DNA of 64,000 nt, from positions 18,992,501 to 19,056,500 of the forward strand of contig CM038908.1 of assembly GCA_021904315.1 (NCBI GenBank). Reading direction: 5' to 3'. Position 1 is the first letter of the stretch. Each line of letters begins with the position of its first letter. The position numbers were made by a program, and so were the translations under genes. The stretch comes from Sphagnum magellanicum (lineage: Eukaryota > Streptophyta > Sphagnopsida > Sphagnales > Sphagnaceae). Below are positions 47,995 through 59,285 of this stretch, piece by piece. The notes beneath the pieces are model-generated. The model worked only from the letters and a program-made list of their open reading frames with translations. It made no database searches and had not been told where the DNA came from.

Positions 47995-48540
47995 CCACCT
48001 TCCAAAAAAACCAAAACCCTAAAACTTGAAAGACAACCCTAAACTTAACCTTAAAACCTTAAACATCCAGGTTTGTATTTAATTTAACTCTAAAATCCTA
48101 AATCTAAAACCCTTAAAACAAATTTTAATCTTAAACCTAAAACATTAGCCATAAAATTTAACCCTAAATTAAAACCCTAGAACCATATAAACCTAAAACC
48201 TTAATAGTAAACCCAAACTTTAAACTTTAAACCCTAAAACCTTAGAACCTTAACCTTGAAGCTCATATTTAATGTAAAAACCTTTAAACCTTTAAGTTTA
48301 GTCCCTAAATTTAAACCTAAGACCCTAGACATAAACCTTAACCTTAAATGCCAAACTCAAACCCAAAAAATTATATTTAACCTAAAAACCAAAAAAACCT
48401 ACACCTAATCCCTAAAACCTATATTTAAAACCCCAAAATGAACTTAGAACCTAATCCTAAAGCCTAAATTTAAAACCTTAACGTAAACTTCAACTTGAAC
48501 CTAAAACTTTAAACTTTAAAACCTAACCTTAAAATCAAAT
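47995..48540. repeat. Degenerate CCCTAAA (telomere-like) array
   Basis: Nearly the whole stretch consists of variants of CCCTAAA, such as ACCTTAAA, ACCCTAAAAC and AAACCTAA. Few perfect neighbouring units remain. Such arrays mark old interstitial telomere repeats or satellite derived from them. A smaller similar patch lies at 54360-54480. Confidence 0.75.
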
Positions 48541-50685
48541 GAAATGTCAAAATTGCATGCATTTTGTTGTATGCCTTAACAACATCCATAGGAATTTTAG
48601 GTGCCAATTTACACTTCCCAATGCAACACATCATGAACATTTCTTCATCCATGTAACCAAGGTCGCCCAATAAGTATTCAAAATATTCATATGTGTGGAC
48701 AAAATATTAATGTTATGACTTGTGGATGTAGATGACTAGGGAAATATATAAATGTCATGGTATGAACTTGCATACCTAAGGTCCATATTTATGAATAAAT
48801 AACCCATGGTGGTTTGCCACAACCATGTTGTTCATGCAATACATTTGTTTTCACCCATCAAACCAAGTATGATGGGATGGATTGTTCTAAGGTTTATGGA
48901 TTTTGACAAGGGTCCCATTAATAGATCCAATGTAGACCAAGAATTGTGGAACTTGTGTTGCCAAAACTTGTCATTACTCAATAGCGAGCTAGCAAATCTT
49001 AAGGGCAACGACATAATTGATGCAAGATGTAATAAATATGCCATCATCATTTATTGCACTTTTGCTCCAATTCCACATGAAGGCACCATACTTAGTCACA
49101 TTATCATGTTTCATGAATGAGATGAAATTTAGCAAACATTGTTCTAGGGCCAACTTGGGTAGTCATCCAAAAGTGCGGTGTGGTTCCTTTGTGAACTTTG
49201 AATGACTAATAATGGTTAACACTAATGTTGGGCAATTTTCATTTTTTCATGAGAATTACCAATTTTAGTTCTTTGAAAGGGTTGAGAGAACCACCCATGT
49301 TCTTTTTTTAATTTCAAATTTGTATTTGTTAATAATTGCCCTGATTTTCAAAAAATCCAAAAAAATGAAACTTGGGCAATATTTAGGGTAGTCGGTTTTC
49401 AAGTTTTTGAACTGTTGATTTTCAAAGGTGGTTCCCGCAAAATGATTATCACAACTTTTATTTCAAAATGAATGAATAAATAAATAAATGATAATTTTAA
49501 TAAATAAATCCACAAAATAGTATAATTTTCAATCTCTTCCACATTTGAATTTCTCACATTCATCATTCATAGTTTTCAATATCTTTTCTTTCACATTTTG
49601 CTTCAAATTCTTCCCTTTCTATGCACTTTACCAAGCTAGATGCTTCATTACAACCTATTTTAAGATCATTTAGCTACTTTTTGCTAATAAAAATAAATTT
49701 ATCTCTAAGTTTTCTCATTGCAAACAACATTTTTAAAGGTTTGTTAAAATTTTAGCAAGCAAAAAAGTATGTCAGGTCTTTATTTGATAACCTACAATGC
49801 CAAGTATTTGCCTTGTTAGAAGCCCTTTAACTACAAACATGGATTAATGTTTTTCCTACCATAACAAAGGGCATTTAATCATGTCCTTCACATTTACATG
49901 AAATATCCTAAAGTTTAGCAACTCTTTAGTCACCAATTTTTTTTGCATGCTCACAATTGATGCTGGTCATTTGAAAGATGTCTAATCTACCTAGTCATCA
50001 TCTTTGTGATCTACAACTTTCTCCCACAAACTGTAAGTAATGGTAACATTTTAAAAACATAGGACATACTATTTTCTCATCATATTTTTCCACAATAGAC
50101 ATTCCTTGTTCATGCCCAACATAAAGACGCAAGATGAAGACCTTTAAACCTTGTTCGTCTAACATCAGGGAGAACAAGTTATAAAATTTTATTTTTCATA
50201 GCTTTGTAAGAATGTAAGAAAAAAGTCAAGAATCCCAACAACCTCTTTTTATTAGAAGCCAACAAATACAACTCAAGGGTAATTCTTCCATCATCCATTA
50301 GAGGGTCAAAGGTTGTTTGTATTCATGTTTTTTCCCTCATCTTTAGACTCCAAGTTATAAAAAAGTTCAAGGCATCATATAACAACCAATGACCATTTGA
50401 TTGATTCAAAACACAAGTAGTCACAACGAGTCCTAAATAATCAACAATAGACATGTTTAGGTCAGAGGAAGTGGGACACATCCAGAAGCTTGGAGAATAA
50501 TCTATTTGTTGTAACACATTACAATGGCTTCACAAAATAGCAAAACATCTTGAAATAAAATGACTTTATTTGCAAACTTGCAAGAAACAAAGAAAATAAT
50601 TACAAAAGAGAAAACTTCAAATTACAAAAATTATAAGACAAGTTGAAAATGAAGTTTCATTTATATAAAAAAATTAACCTTGTTT
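48541..50685. other. AT-rich intergenic DNA
   Basis: Open frames at 48806-49120 (plus) and 48832-49050 (minus) overlap and show no known domain. Nothing else was recognised. Confidence 0.4.
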
Positions 50686-50689
50686 TAAT

Positions 50690-51400
50690 TGATGTATTTA
50701 ACCTTTTGGGTGAATTCTAGCATCCATACATGCCTTGTTCCACTTTTGTCTGTCTTTACCAAACCTTTTGACTAAGTAATGCACTATTAAATGTTGGATT
50801 GCACATTCTTAATTGATACGAATTCACATTTTTACAAACTTTCTCCTTGGCAATCCCATATTAACATGCCTTGGAAAAAACACGTCCAAAACAACTTCCA
50901 TTGAAACTTTCCTCTAACCCCATAATATCATAGCTCACAACAAACATTAGTGTTGAAATCATTACATTCAAATTAGTCCCTTCATTTTTAACAAATGCAG
51001 TGATTTTCTTCCTAAAGCTAAAGGAATAAAAAAGATTACTCAAGTTTATGCTAGAGTTTGCCTTGTGATTTTAATAGCTTCAAATAACACAATACTCACT
51101 TGCTTCAACTACCAATTTGCATCTAGAAAGGTAACAACTAATACAAAAAAATCATGGGCTCCTTTAAACATCCATAATTCAAAACTAGTAGTGGTTGACA
51201 AACACTCAGTTAATTGAGGTACTTGACATACAACTCTTTGTCTTTTCCACCAAATTAGGCAAAATTTCTTAGGAAAATCATTTTTTGGATGGGATAACAA
51301 CTTGAGGACACAAATGTAAGGTAAATTGTTTGAACTAGGAACTCTCCAAAAAATGCATAGGAAATGATTTTTAAAAACTAGTAAACTAAAGTCTTGCAAA
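50690..51400 (-). pseudogene. hAT-like transposase remnant
   Basis: Transposases of the hAT family cut and paste DNA transposons. Minus-strand pieces in order: STTTSFELWMFKGAHDFFVL and VVTFLDANW, then KQVSIVLFEA, AFVKNEGTNLNVM, GLEESFNGSCFGRVFSKAC, KEKVCKN and FGKDRQKWNKACMDARIHPK. This resembles BED/hAT-type transposase-derived proteins as I remember them from plants. Frame changes and stops separate the pieces. No terminal repeats were identified. Confidence 0.55.
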
Positions 51401-52785
51401 AAATATTTTTACTATACATCATCCTTTTTAAAAGGTTCTTTAGCATAAAAAACTTAGAGATTTCGTTAGTAGACACGTTAGGTCTTTTCTTTGTTGGTTT
51501 TTCTCCAAACCACTCTTCATAGGACTATTTACTTCTTCCTCGAATTAGCAATGTATGTTTTACATCCACATGTTTTTTTAGGCAATTATTCCATTATATT
51601 TAAAATATGATATATATATATAGGTTTTTGCAATAGAAAGAACATACTCTTTGTGACATAACATGCAATGCATCACTTTGAGGTACCTTGCCACCTACTT
51701 GTATATTGTCATTGATAACATAAAAGGCCCAACATAGTGCATTTTTGCCATAAGGTTTTCGAAACAATCTCTAAGCATGTAAAACATGAAATCTTTGATT
51801 CGCATTCTCTTTATCACTTTTTGGAATTGTATTCAATTGGGTTTGCAAGCTTTCATTTCCTTGTGATGTTTCGGGAAGAAGTTCCTCTTCCAAAGAAACA
51901 TCATTTTGGAATATTTCACAAAACTAAAAACTATAAAAGAAAGTTACAATTATGAGACCTGAAAAATATGTAAGGAAGAGGATTTAGGGTTTGGTGTTGA
52001 AAATTCATTTACAAGAATTTACAAATCAAAAAGCTCATTTTAAAACATAGTTGAAATGAAAAATGTATAATAAGTAGTCTTTTGAAAAAAAAAAAATTCT
52101 TGCACCATCTAACCACAAAAAAAAACTTTTAGGGTTTTAAGGTTAGGGCTTGATTTTAATGGAAAATACCAAAATAACTTAACCTTAACCTTAACATTAA
52201 CCTTTAAAAGTAAACAAAGACAAAAGGACACAAGAAAAAATAATAATTATAAGATATATATTTATTATAATTTTGTTGATAGGTGAAAGCACATTATAAT
52301 GGTATATTTTGAACAAATTTTTTTTTAAATACATTTTGTATTATTTTGGTGGAAATTTTTTTCATTTCATTTTGCATTTTGAAAAACACTAAAAATGGAT
52401 TTTTGACACAAACCTCCAACACAATTCTTGTTATCTTTCAAATGATAGTGGTTTTTCAAAAACAATTTATGTATTCACACACTTATGTTTGTTTGAATGG
52501 AAAACCTTGTTTAAATGTGAAATTCTTCATATTAACTTGGTAAAAGTTCAAAAACACGTAGTGTCAAAAATAGTATTTGTGAAAATAATTTGACCATCAT
52601 AATGTGTTTTCACCTTGATAAATTTTTTTTTTGAAAAAGTAAAAGTTGATTCAAAGTTCACCTCAAAAAGAGTTTGGAAACTTGACCTCCACCCTGAATT
52701 GGCCTTGGAATCTTGAACATACAAAAAAAATAGCAAGGGGGCAGTATTTGTCTACATAAATAATGCATCTAATGCACGCCAAAAT
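51401..52785. other. AT-rich intergenic DNA
   Basis: A plus-strand frame at 51737-51955 is unassigned. A TA-rich stretch lies at 51610-51625, and AACCTTAACCTTAAC-type repeats at 52180-52205. No gene was recognised. Confidence 0.4.
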
Positions 52786-52789
52786 GCAA

Positions 52790-54250
52790 GAACCAAAAGT
52801 GAGAAACAAGAGCCAGAGTAAAAAGGTGCCTTAATATATGAAACAAGAAATCGTAATTGAATCAAGAACCGAAGCTTGAACCAAGGTAGAACCAAGACCT
52901 AAAATAAGAGCTAGAAATAATTAAGGTTAACAAAAAAATCAAGAGCAAGAAACGAAAGACAAAAATGAGAAACAAAAAAAAAAAGTGAAAAACAAAAGCC
53001 AAGCAAAGCCAAAAGTGAAAAACGAGAAACAAAAGTGAGAAGCAAGAGCTAAGTGAAAGCTAGAAGCAAGAAACAAAAGATAGAAGTGAAAAGTGAAAGA
53101 TAGAAGCAGGAAGTGAAAACCAACCAAGAACCATAAGTGAGAAGCAAGAGACAAAAGTGAAAAACAAGAGATAAAAACAAGAAACTAAAAACAAAAGCAA
53201 AAAGTAAGAGCCAAAGAAGAACTAAAAATGAAAAACAAAAGTGAGAGTAGATAGAGCTAGAAGCAAGAAGTGAGAGATAAAAGCAAGAAATGAAAGTTGA
53301 ACAAGAACCAAAAGTGAGAGTTAGGCAAGAGCCATAAGGGTGAAAGCACATTAGATAATCAATTTTTTGGTGTCACACTACAATTTTCACATGGGGGGGT
53401 TGTTAAGTTATAAGCCTATACAACTTTGAAATTATGATCAAATGTTGGGAAGGATTCATTTTTTAGTAGTAGGGTACAAATCAATAACATTGTAAAAATA
53501 GAATGACAAATAATGATATTATGAACTCAAAGTGGACTTTCTACTAGGGCAATTGCATTGTCACAATCCATAATTTGTGTTATGGACTGAAAAATGCATC
53601 ATGAACTATATTAATAAATGCCTTTTTTTTTGGTGGAATGGTATCATGAATGTAGATTTTGAATGAATTAATTCATTAAAAAATGAATATTTGAAAATTT
53701 AATGAAAATTTATGAGCTAGTTGTTGAATTTAGTCCTTGAAATCCACACATTGGTGAATTTTAAGTTACATTTCAAAATATAAATATTATGTAGGATTTT
53801 CAAGGGAGGCCTTTCAGGAAATCCACAAATTTTTAATTTTAAGGGGGAATGTTTGTGATTTTGAAATAATGATTTTAGTTTTACATTATGAAAAAGACTA
53901 ATTATGAACACCACATCTGTTGCTTTTGGTCCACCATAGTGTCCTTTCATCCATAAGCAAAAAATGAAAAATAATAGCGAGAAATGAAAACCTGACAAGA
54001 ACCAAAAACAAGAAGTGAGAGACAAAAACAAGAAGTGAAAGCTAGGTAAGAACCATAAATGAGAAACGAAAAATAGAAGTGAGAAGCAAAGGTTAAGCAA
54101 GAACCAAAAATTAAAGCCAAGGATGAAAACCTAGACTTGCAAAATGAGAACTGGAACAAAAGCAAGGGCCACAAGCAAGATTTAAAAGCAAAAGCAAAAA
54201 GAAAAAAAACACAAAACAAGAGCTAAGCAAAAAGCTAAAAGATTTAAAAA
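52790..54250. repeat. Purine-rich degenerate arrays (two blocks)
   Basis: Blocks at about 52790-53340 and 53960-54250 consist of variants of AAGCAAGAAGTGAAAG, AACAAGAGCCAAA and AAAAGTGAGA. The plus strand is almost free of T in long stretches. The 620 bp between them is ordinary AT-rich DNA. Leucine/phenylalanine/serine-rich open frames on the minus strand are a by-product. Confidence 0.75.
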
Positions 54251-54359
54251 CAAAACATAAGATAAATCCAAAGCAATTAACAAATAACATATAACGCACA
54301 AAGCAAAATCAAAGAAGCTTTCATTCATTAACATTTAATTTATATAGTTTAGGGCACAA

Positions 54360-54480
54360 AGCAATGATTAAACCTTAATTTTTAAACCTAACCCTCATTT
54401 TAAAATTGCAAACATTAACCCTAAACGACTACACCTAAAATAGCTAGCTTTAAACCCTAAACCTAAAAACTATAACATTA
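54360..54480. repeat. Short CCCTAAA-like patch
   Basis: AAACCTAACCCTCAT, TTAACCCTAAACG and TTTAAACCCTAAACCTAAA occur within 120 bp, as in the larger array at 48 kb. Confidence 0.6.
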
Positions 54481-54499
54481 AAGTTGAAGAAAGGTATCA

Positions 54500-55857
54500 G
54501 GAGACACCTTTCTTGATTTTTACCTTTTAAATTTTTTGAGAACCCTAACGGTTTTAGGGGTGGTTATCATTAGATTGTGAACCATCAGTTAGGTTCTTAG
54601 TTTGGTTTTCATCTAATTTGAGAACCCATAGTTTTCAGCTTGAAAATCTTACCGATTTTCAAGCCGCATGTGAGAATCGCCCAACATTGGTTAAGACCAC
54701 AAGTTGAGCCAAATTTTCAAATTTTCCCAAAATGAAATTGGTGAAAAACTTAAACAAACTTGTTGTCGTTCACACGGTCGTTAGGATGTCCCACACACTT
54801 ACATCAGGGTTGACCAATTTTTCACTTTCTTCATCTGGCTCTATTGATGTAAAATATTCCCAAATGTTGACACAAACAATTGTTGCTTGCACTGCAATTT
54901 GATCATTTACCACAATCTCCCCAAGCAACTTGTCGTCACTATTGGAAGAGCTCAATCCAGGATGTGATAAAAACAAACTCCATAGATGGCGAATGGATGA
55001 GCCCTAAAAAATAATTGGATTCCCCAAACCTTAAGAAAACATTCAAATCACTTGACACTCCCAAATGAAATGGAAGACTTAAAACTTTCAAGAGAAATGA
55101 GATTGAAAATAAAAAGGCAAAAATGAGATCCCTCCCACTTATTTAGCAGCATAGGAATTAAACGAAAAGCTCCCCTAACCCCATAAACCCTAAATTCTAA
55201 ACCACCCACACCCAATTATTAAAAACTTAAAAAACTTTGGAAAAAGTCATGTGTCCCCTACACCTCCAACAACAAAAAATAAATATTTAAAGACTTGAAC
55301 CCACCCACTCTGAAAGAGAAACAATCCCTCCCCCCAAAAGAAAAAGAAAAATAAAATTCATGGCCCCCTAAACCCCTAGACCGCCATCCTTCAGGAAATG
55401 AAAAACCCCGCCCAAATCCCCTCAAAATCCCCAAAAAAACCTCCCCCAACAACCTCCCCTCCCCCCTCCCCAATCCAAACGTTGAAATTGGCAACTTCTT
55501 GGACTGTCCACCTATTTTAAGCCAGTCAAAGGCACACCCACGTGGTCGACCCCTTCTCACGCCATCTTTTTCCGAAACCGCACACAGTTAGTCAGGGTGA
55601 CCTTAGGGACAACTGGAACTCAGAGCGAAAACTTTAATAGGGTGTGAGACACCCTATGAAACTCCCGGTGAATTTAGGGATTTCTCTAATGCATGCCCAA
55701 CTTTGGGGAAGACTTCAAATGGCCAATAAGTTTTCGTTGCTGACACACTATTCAAAGGTTCCAGCCAGTGTTTCTTTTTTCAATTTTCTCATGTTGCATC
55801 AAAAGTGGCCATCAGGCACAAGAGGATTTAGCCAAATCTGGCTACAAGATAAATAAA
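54500..55857. other. Intergenic DNA, C-rich part at 55.25-55.5 kb
   Basis: A minus-strand frame at 54770-54976 (acidic C-terminal part EPDEESEKLVNPDVSVW) is unassigned. The stretch 55290-55480 is very C-rich on the plus strand (CCTCCCC runs). No gene can be supported. Confidence 0.35.
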
Positions 55858-55911
55858 GTTCTAGGAGTCTTATTACATGTTGGTGTTCTAGGAGTCTTAT
55901 TACATGTTGGT
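55858..55911. repeat. Perfect 27-bp tandem duplication
   Basis: A unit starting GTTCTAGGAGTCTTATTACA is present twice without a mismatch. Confidence 0.92.
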
Positions 55912-57230
55912 GAACGACTAAAACCTATTAACTAAATATGGATATTTCAAAAGAAAAAAGTTACAAATCTGCCTAAATCCTCCCAAAAAATCTTAGTGAT
56001 TTCATAACTCTCTTCTTCCTCTAAATGTGAGGATTTTAAAATAAATTCTCCAAAATGTTCACTTGATCATGTTGCTTGGGGCTTTTTTTTTAATAGCAAG
56101 AATGCCGAATTTCAGCCACCGAAAAATCATTACTTCCAGCTCTAACAACCCCCATTATATCTCCTGACACAGGCTGTGAATTATTGAACAATGACCAGAT
56201 ACATCCATTCTGTAAAGGCTGAAAAGTTCAGCTCTAATAGGAAAATTTTCAAGTCTAAAACCTACACATGCTCAAGTTTGGGGCCTACCACCAACATGGG
56301 GCATGTGCCATGACTTTATGGGAAATGAAATTATGGTCAATGTTTATCAGCAGGTTAGGAAGGGAGAAAAAGTTACACAAAGCAAAGAATTGATATAATA
56401 ATCTATATATGAGGAGAGTTCTGAGCAGAGTTTTTTTTGGGCGAAATTTCACGAACTGACTGACAAAAAAAAGAAAGCCCAGTGCGAACTCTACAAAGGA
56501 ATCTTTTTGAAAAATTTCAAAAAAATCTCATATTTCTTAGAAAAAAAATTTAAATTTGCCAGATTTAGACAGTAAGCTCGTGTAACTCGCCTAGATTTAT
56601 GCAGGATTCAGAAAAAACTCTACTGTCCGCTTAGGGCAGTCGCCACTTAATGCGAATTAAAGCTGGGGATCCTCGCCAGTGAACCTACCTAAGGAATTTG
56701 GGAAAAAAACCCTGGTTCTGACTAAGGACTGCTAACTGGCCTGACCTTTCTTTGCTGACACATGGTCGGCGCAGTCCATCAATGACCACGTCCCTCCACT
56801 ATCTGAATGCCCAAAAAATCAGTGGTCACAGGAAGTTGCAGGTCTAGTACGTGGCCACTGTGAACCAGCCCCCACCAGTGTACCATCAAGAATGGATGAT
56901 ATGTGATGAGGAAACAGTTTTCTGTTGGATTCCAGTTCCCTAGCTAACCATGGTGGTTAGCCCACTTGCTTTATTAACTACCTCCCAACTAGGTAGGTAG
57001 TAAAAACAACCCCTACCTACTATGTTTCATCTGTCTACTTACATAGTTGTCCGCTATTTTTTAGGCTACCTGACTAGGTTAAACCTACTTCTTATTGAAT
57101 GGGTTAGCAAGATGAGACCACGTAGTAACTCAGTTGAGGATCATCCACAACTGAGTCATAACGGGCATCCAGTGGATGGTGCACTGGTGGGTGCTGGTTT
57201 ACTGTGGCCGCCGTACTCACACGGGGATTG
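55912..57230. other. Intergenic DNA of mixed composition
   Basis: Less AT-rich than its surroundings. An ACCT/TAGG tract lies at about 56980-57090. A plus-strand frame at 57022-57318 contains VEDHPQLSHNGHPVDGALVG, which I cannot assign. Confidence 0.35.
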
Positions 57231-57232
57231 CA

Positions 57233-57661
57233 TTACTTTATTAAAGACTTCCAATCTTGAACGGTGTGAAAGCACAACATTACAAGAGAAAAGTCAGCAA
57301 AGAATCCAGCTGCAATAATATTTTCCCTAGTAAAGTTCTGAGCGGATAGCACGGAAAACTTTAACCCGCCAAAATTATGGCACATGCTATGCACCATCCT
57401 AGAAGTACCTCTTGGATCCTTTCTCTCAACCTTTATTGATGACCACCCTCCAAGTTGTTCATCATTGGGGCCTAAATGCAAGGAATCCAATGGACTAATT
57501 CTACCTTGGCTCAGATTTGCATCCAAGAGCTTGCTACAAATTTTTATCAAGGTCAGTTCCCTTGTTGGGGCTTGTTGCAGAGCTTCTATTGCCGTCAATC
57601 TCCTAGCATATGTGTAGAGGGTTTCGTGGCTCAATGCAACAACAAGAGATTCATCATCCAA
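57233..57661 (-). CDS. Unassigned open reading frame, 142 codons
   Basis: This is the longest non-repetitive open frame between 40 and 59 kb. It begins MDDESLVVALSHETLYTYAR and has a varied, protein-like composition (for example LGPNDEQLGGWSSIKVERKD). It shows no signal peptide or membrane segment and no motif I know. The reading frame on the opposite strand is also partly open. It could be an exon of a lost gene, part of a transposon, or chance. Confidence 0.2.
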   Translation of the reverse strand: MDDESLVVALSHETLYTYARRLTAIEALQQAPTRELTLIKICSKLLDANLSQGRISPLDSLHLGPNDEQLGGWSSIKVERKDPRGTSRMVHSMCHNFGGLKFSVLSAQNFTRENIIAAGFFADFSLVMLCFHTVQDWKSLIK

Positions 57662-59170
57662 TTGTCACATGCAATTCATCTCACATATCATCATGTCTTT
57701 TATGTGAAACCTAGTATGTCTCAAACACCAAAACTTAGGTTCCACGTCTTTGAAAGCATTAGTAGTTTCATGAAAATTCAATCTAGAGTAATGATTGTAT
57801 AATTATTCAAATTTGCACAAAGGCTCATCTACTCTTATTTTCTATTAAGGTGTGTTAACTTGGTGCTTTTCTTAATTGCCGCAGTGATCACATGCATTTC
57901 ATTGGGCTAGCAACCAACACAAAAGGACAACAAAAACTATCAAGGTCATTCAAGTGCCACATCTTTTGCAATTTCCCAAAACTTGTAGGTATGTGCTTCA
58001 CACATAAACATTTATCATTTTGAACTCAATATGTTTTGCAACATCAAAATTAAGTGTGTGTTCTTATTCAAAGGTATGAAGGTTGTGATGAATGGAATTT
58101 GTTTCAAAGCTCAAGTAGTGAGTAATTAAAACATGAACATGATATTCCTAAGTTTCACACGGGGTTATACTAAAGAGTTTAATTTGAACAAAAATGGGAC
58201 TCACATCATTTAACTATTCCAAGTAGTTTTGCAACAATTAAAAGTCATGAATTTCGCATATATAGAGTACTACAATAATAATATTTGTCAAAGAAAGAAT
58301 TCCATTCAACGAATGGATTAAGACAATAATAATATTTGTGCATATGCATGTAATTATGCACGTGATGGAGTTGTGCACCAATATTTTGGTGATGATCAAG
58401 TTTGTCATTCAAATCACATTGAAATGAAAGATTGACAAGAGAACTAACTAGATTGATGTATGCTTTAAACTATTCAACAATTTGCTCTTTGTAATTTATC
58501 ATTTACCAATTTATGTTTAGACCAAATCAATTTTATAGACATTAAAATGCTTGATTGGATGATAGGAAGAGAGATTTTAGTGGTAGCACATAATACAAAA
58601 TTATGATTGACCAAAATTTTTGGCAAAAAATCAACAAAATGTGACAGTTTTTTACAGATGGATTATTTTGTTGCAAATTACTTTTTTTGGAAATTGTTTG
58701 ACTAAAAGTGAGTTTTTTAAAAATAAGGAAGGTACCATTATATTTATGCCTATTGGTTACAATTTTAAGAATTTTTTGAAATAATGTTGCTAGTTAAATC
58801 AAAATTTACCTAGGGATGCTTGCCACCCTAATTCAATCAAGAAATTGAAAAAGAACATTGATTAGGATGCACATCATTTACCTACATTTATTGAATTGAA
58901 CATATTGCATAATGTAATGAAATGTTTATTCTAGCAAACCACACTATTTAAAGCAAGTGGAATAACCATCAATGATAGAAATTATGTATGCCAATCATTG
59001 TGCAAGTGACAATTACATCTCAAATATGTATGAAAGGACAGTGTGACATAGGCTTGGCGAAAATTTTCAAAAGAAATTCTCTTTATCACAAATGTTCTAT
59101 TTCATGTCGAAACTATTGATAATTATATGATATTTTTCTATTTCCATTTTTTCATGTTGTTGACAAATGG
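57662..59170. other. AT-rich DNA upstream of the TPR-kinase locus
   Basis: No gene recognised. The promoter of the TPR-kinase gene should lie here or be lost, but no convincing TATA box with a following leader was found. Confidence 0.35.
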
Positions 59171-59176
59171 AAAGTT

Positions 59177-59285
59177 TATGAAGAAGCCATGGAAGATCTT
59201 CACAGGGTTAATGTTCATGAAGTAAACAATGAATTCATTTAAATAACACTCATGAAAATCTCAAAAAGGCGTTGAAAGATTATTA
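59177..59285 (+). pseudogene. Decayed tetratricopeptide units upstream of the array
   Basis: The frame from 59177 reads YEEAMEDLHRVNVHEVNNEF before a stop, an evident relative of the repeat core [18 protein letters not shown]. The next unit begins HENLKKALKDY and then has two adjacent stops where the others have QG. The array therefore once extended further left. Confidence 0.7.

Noticed and set aside
52939..54299. Phe/Leu/Ser-rich minus-strand frames resembling membrane proteins
   Set aside because: They are translations of the purine-rich arrays; the hydrophobicity comes from TTT, CTT and TCT codons.
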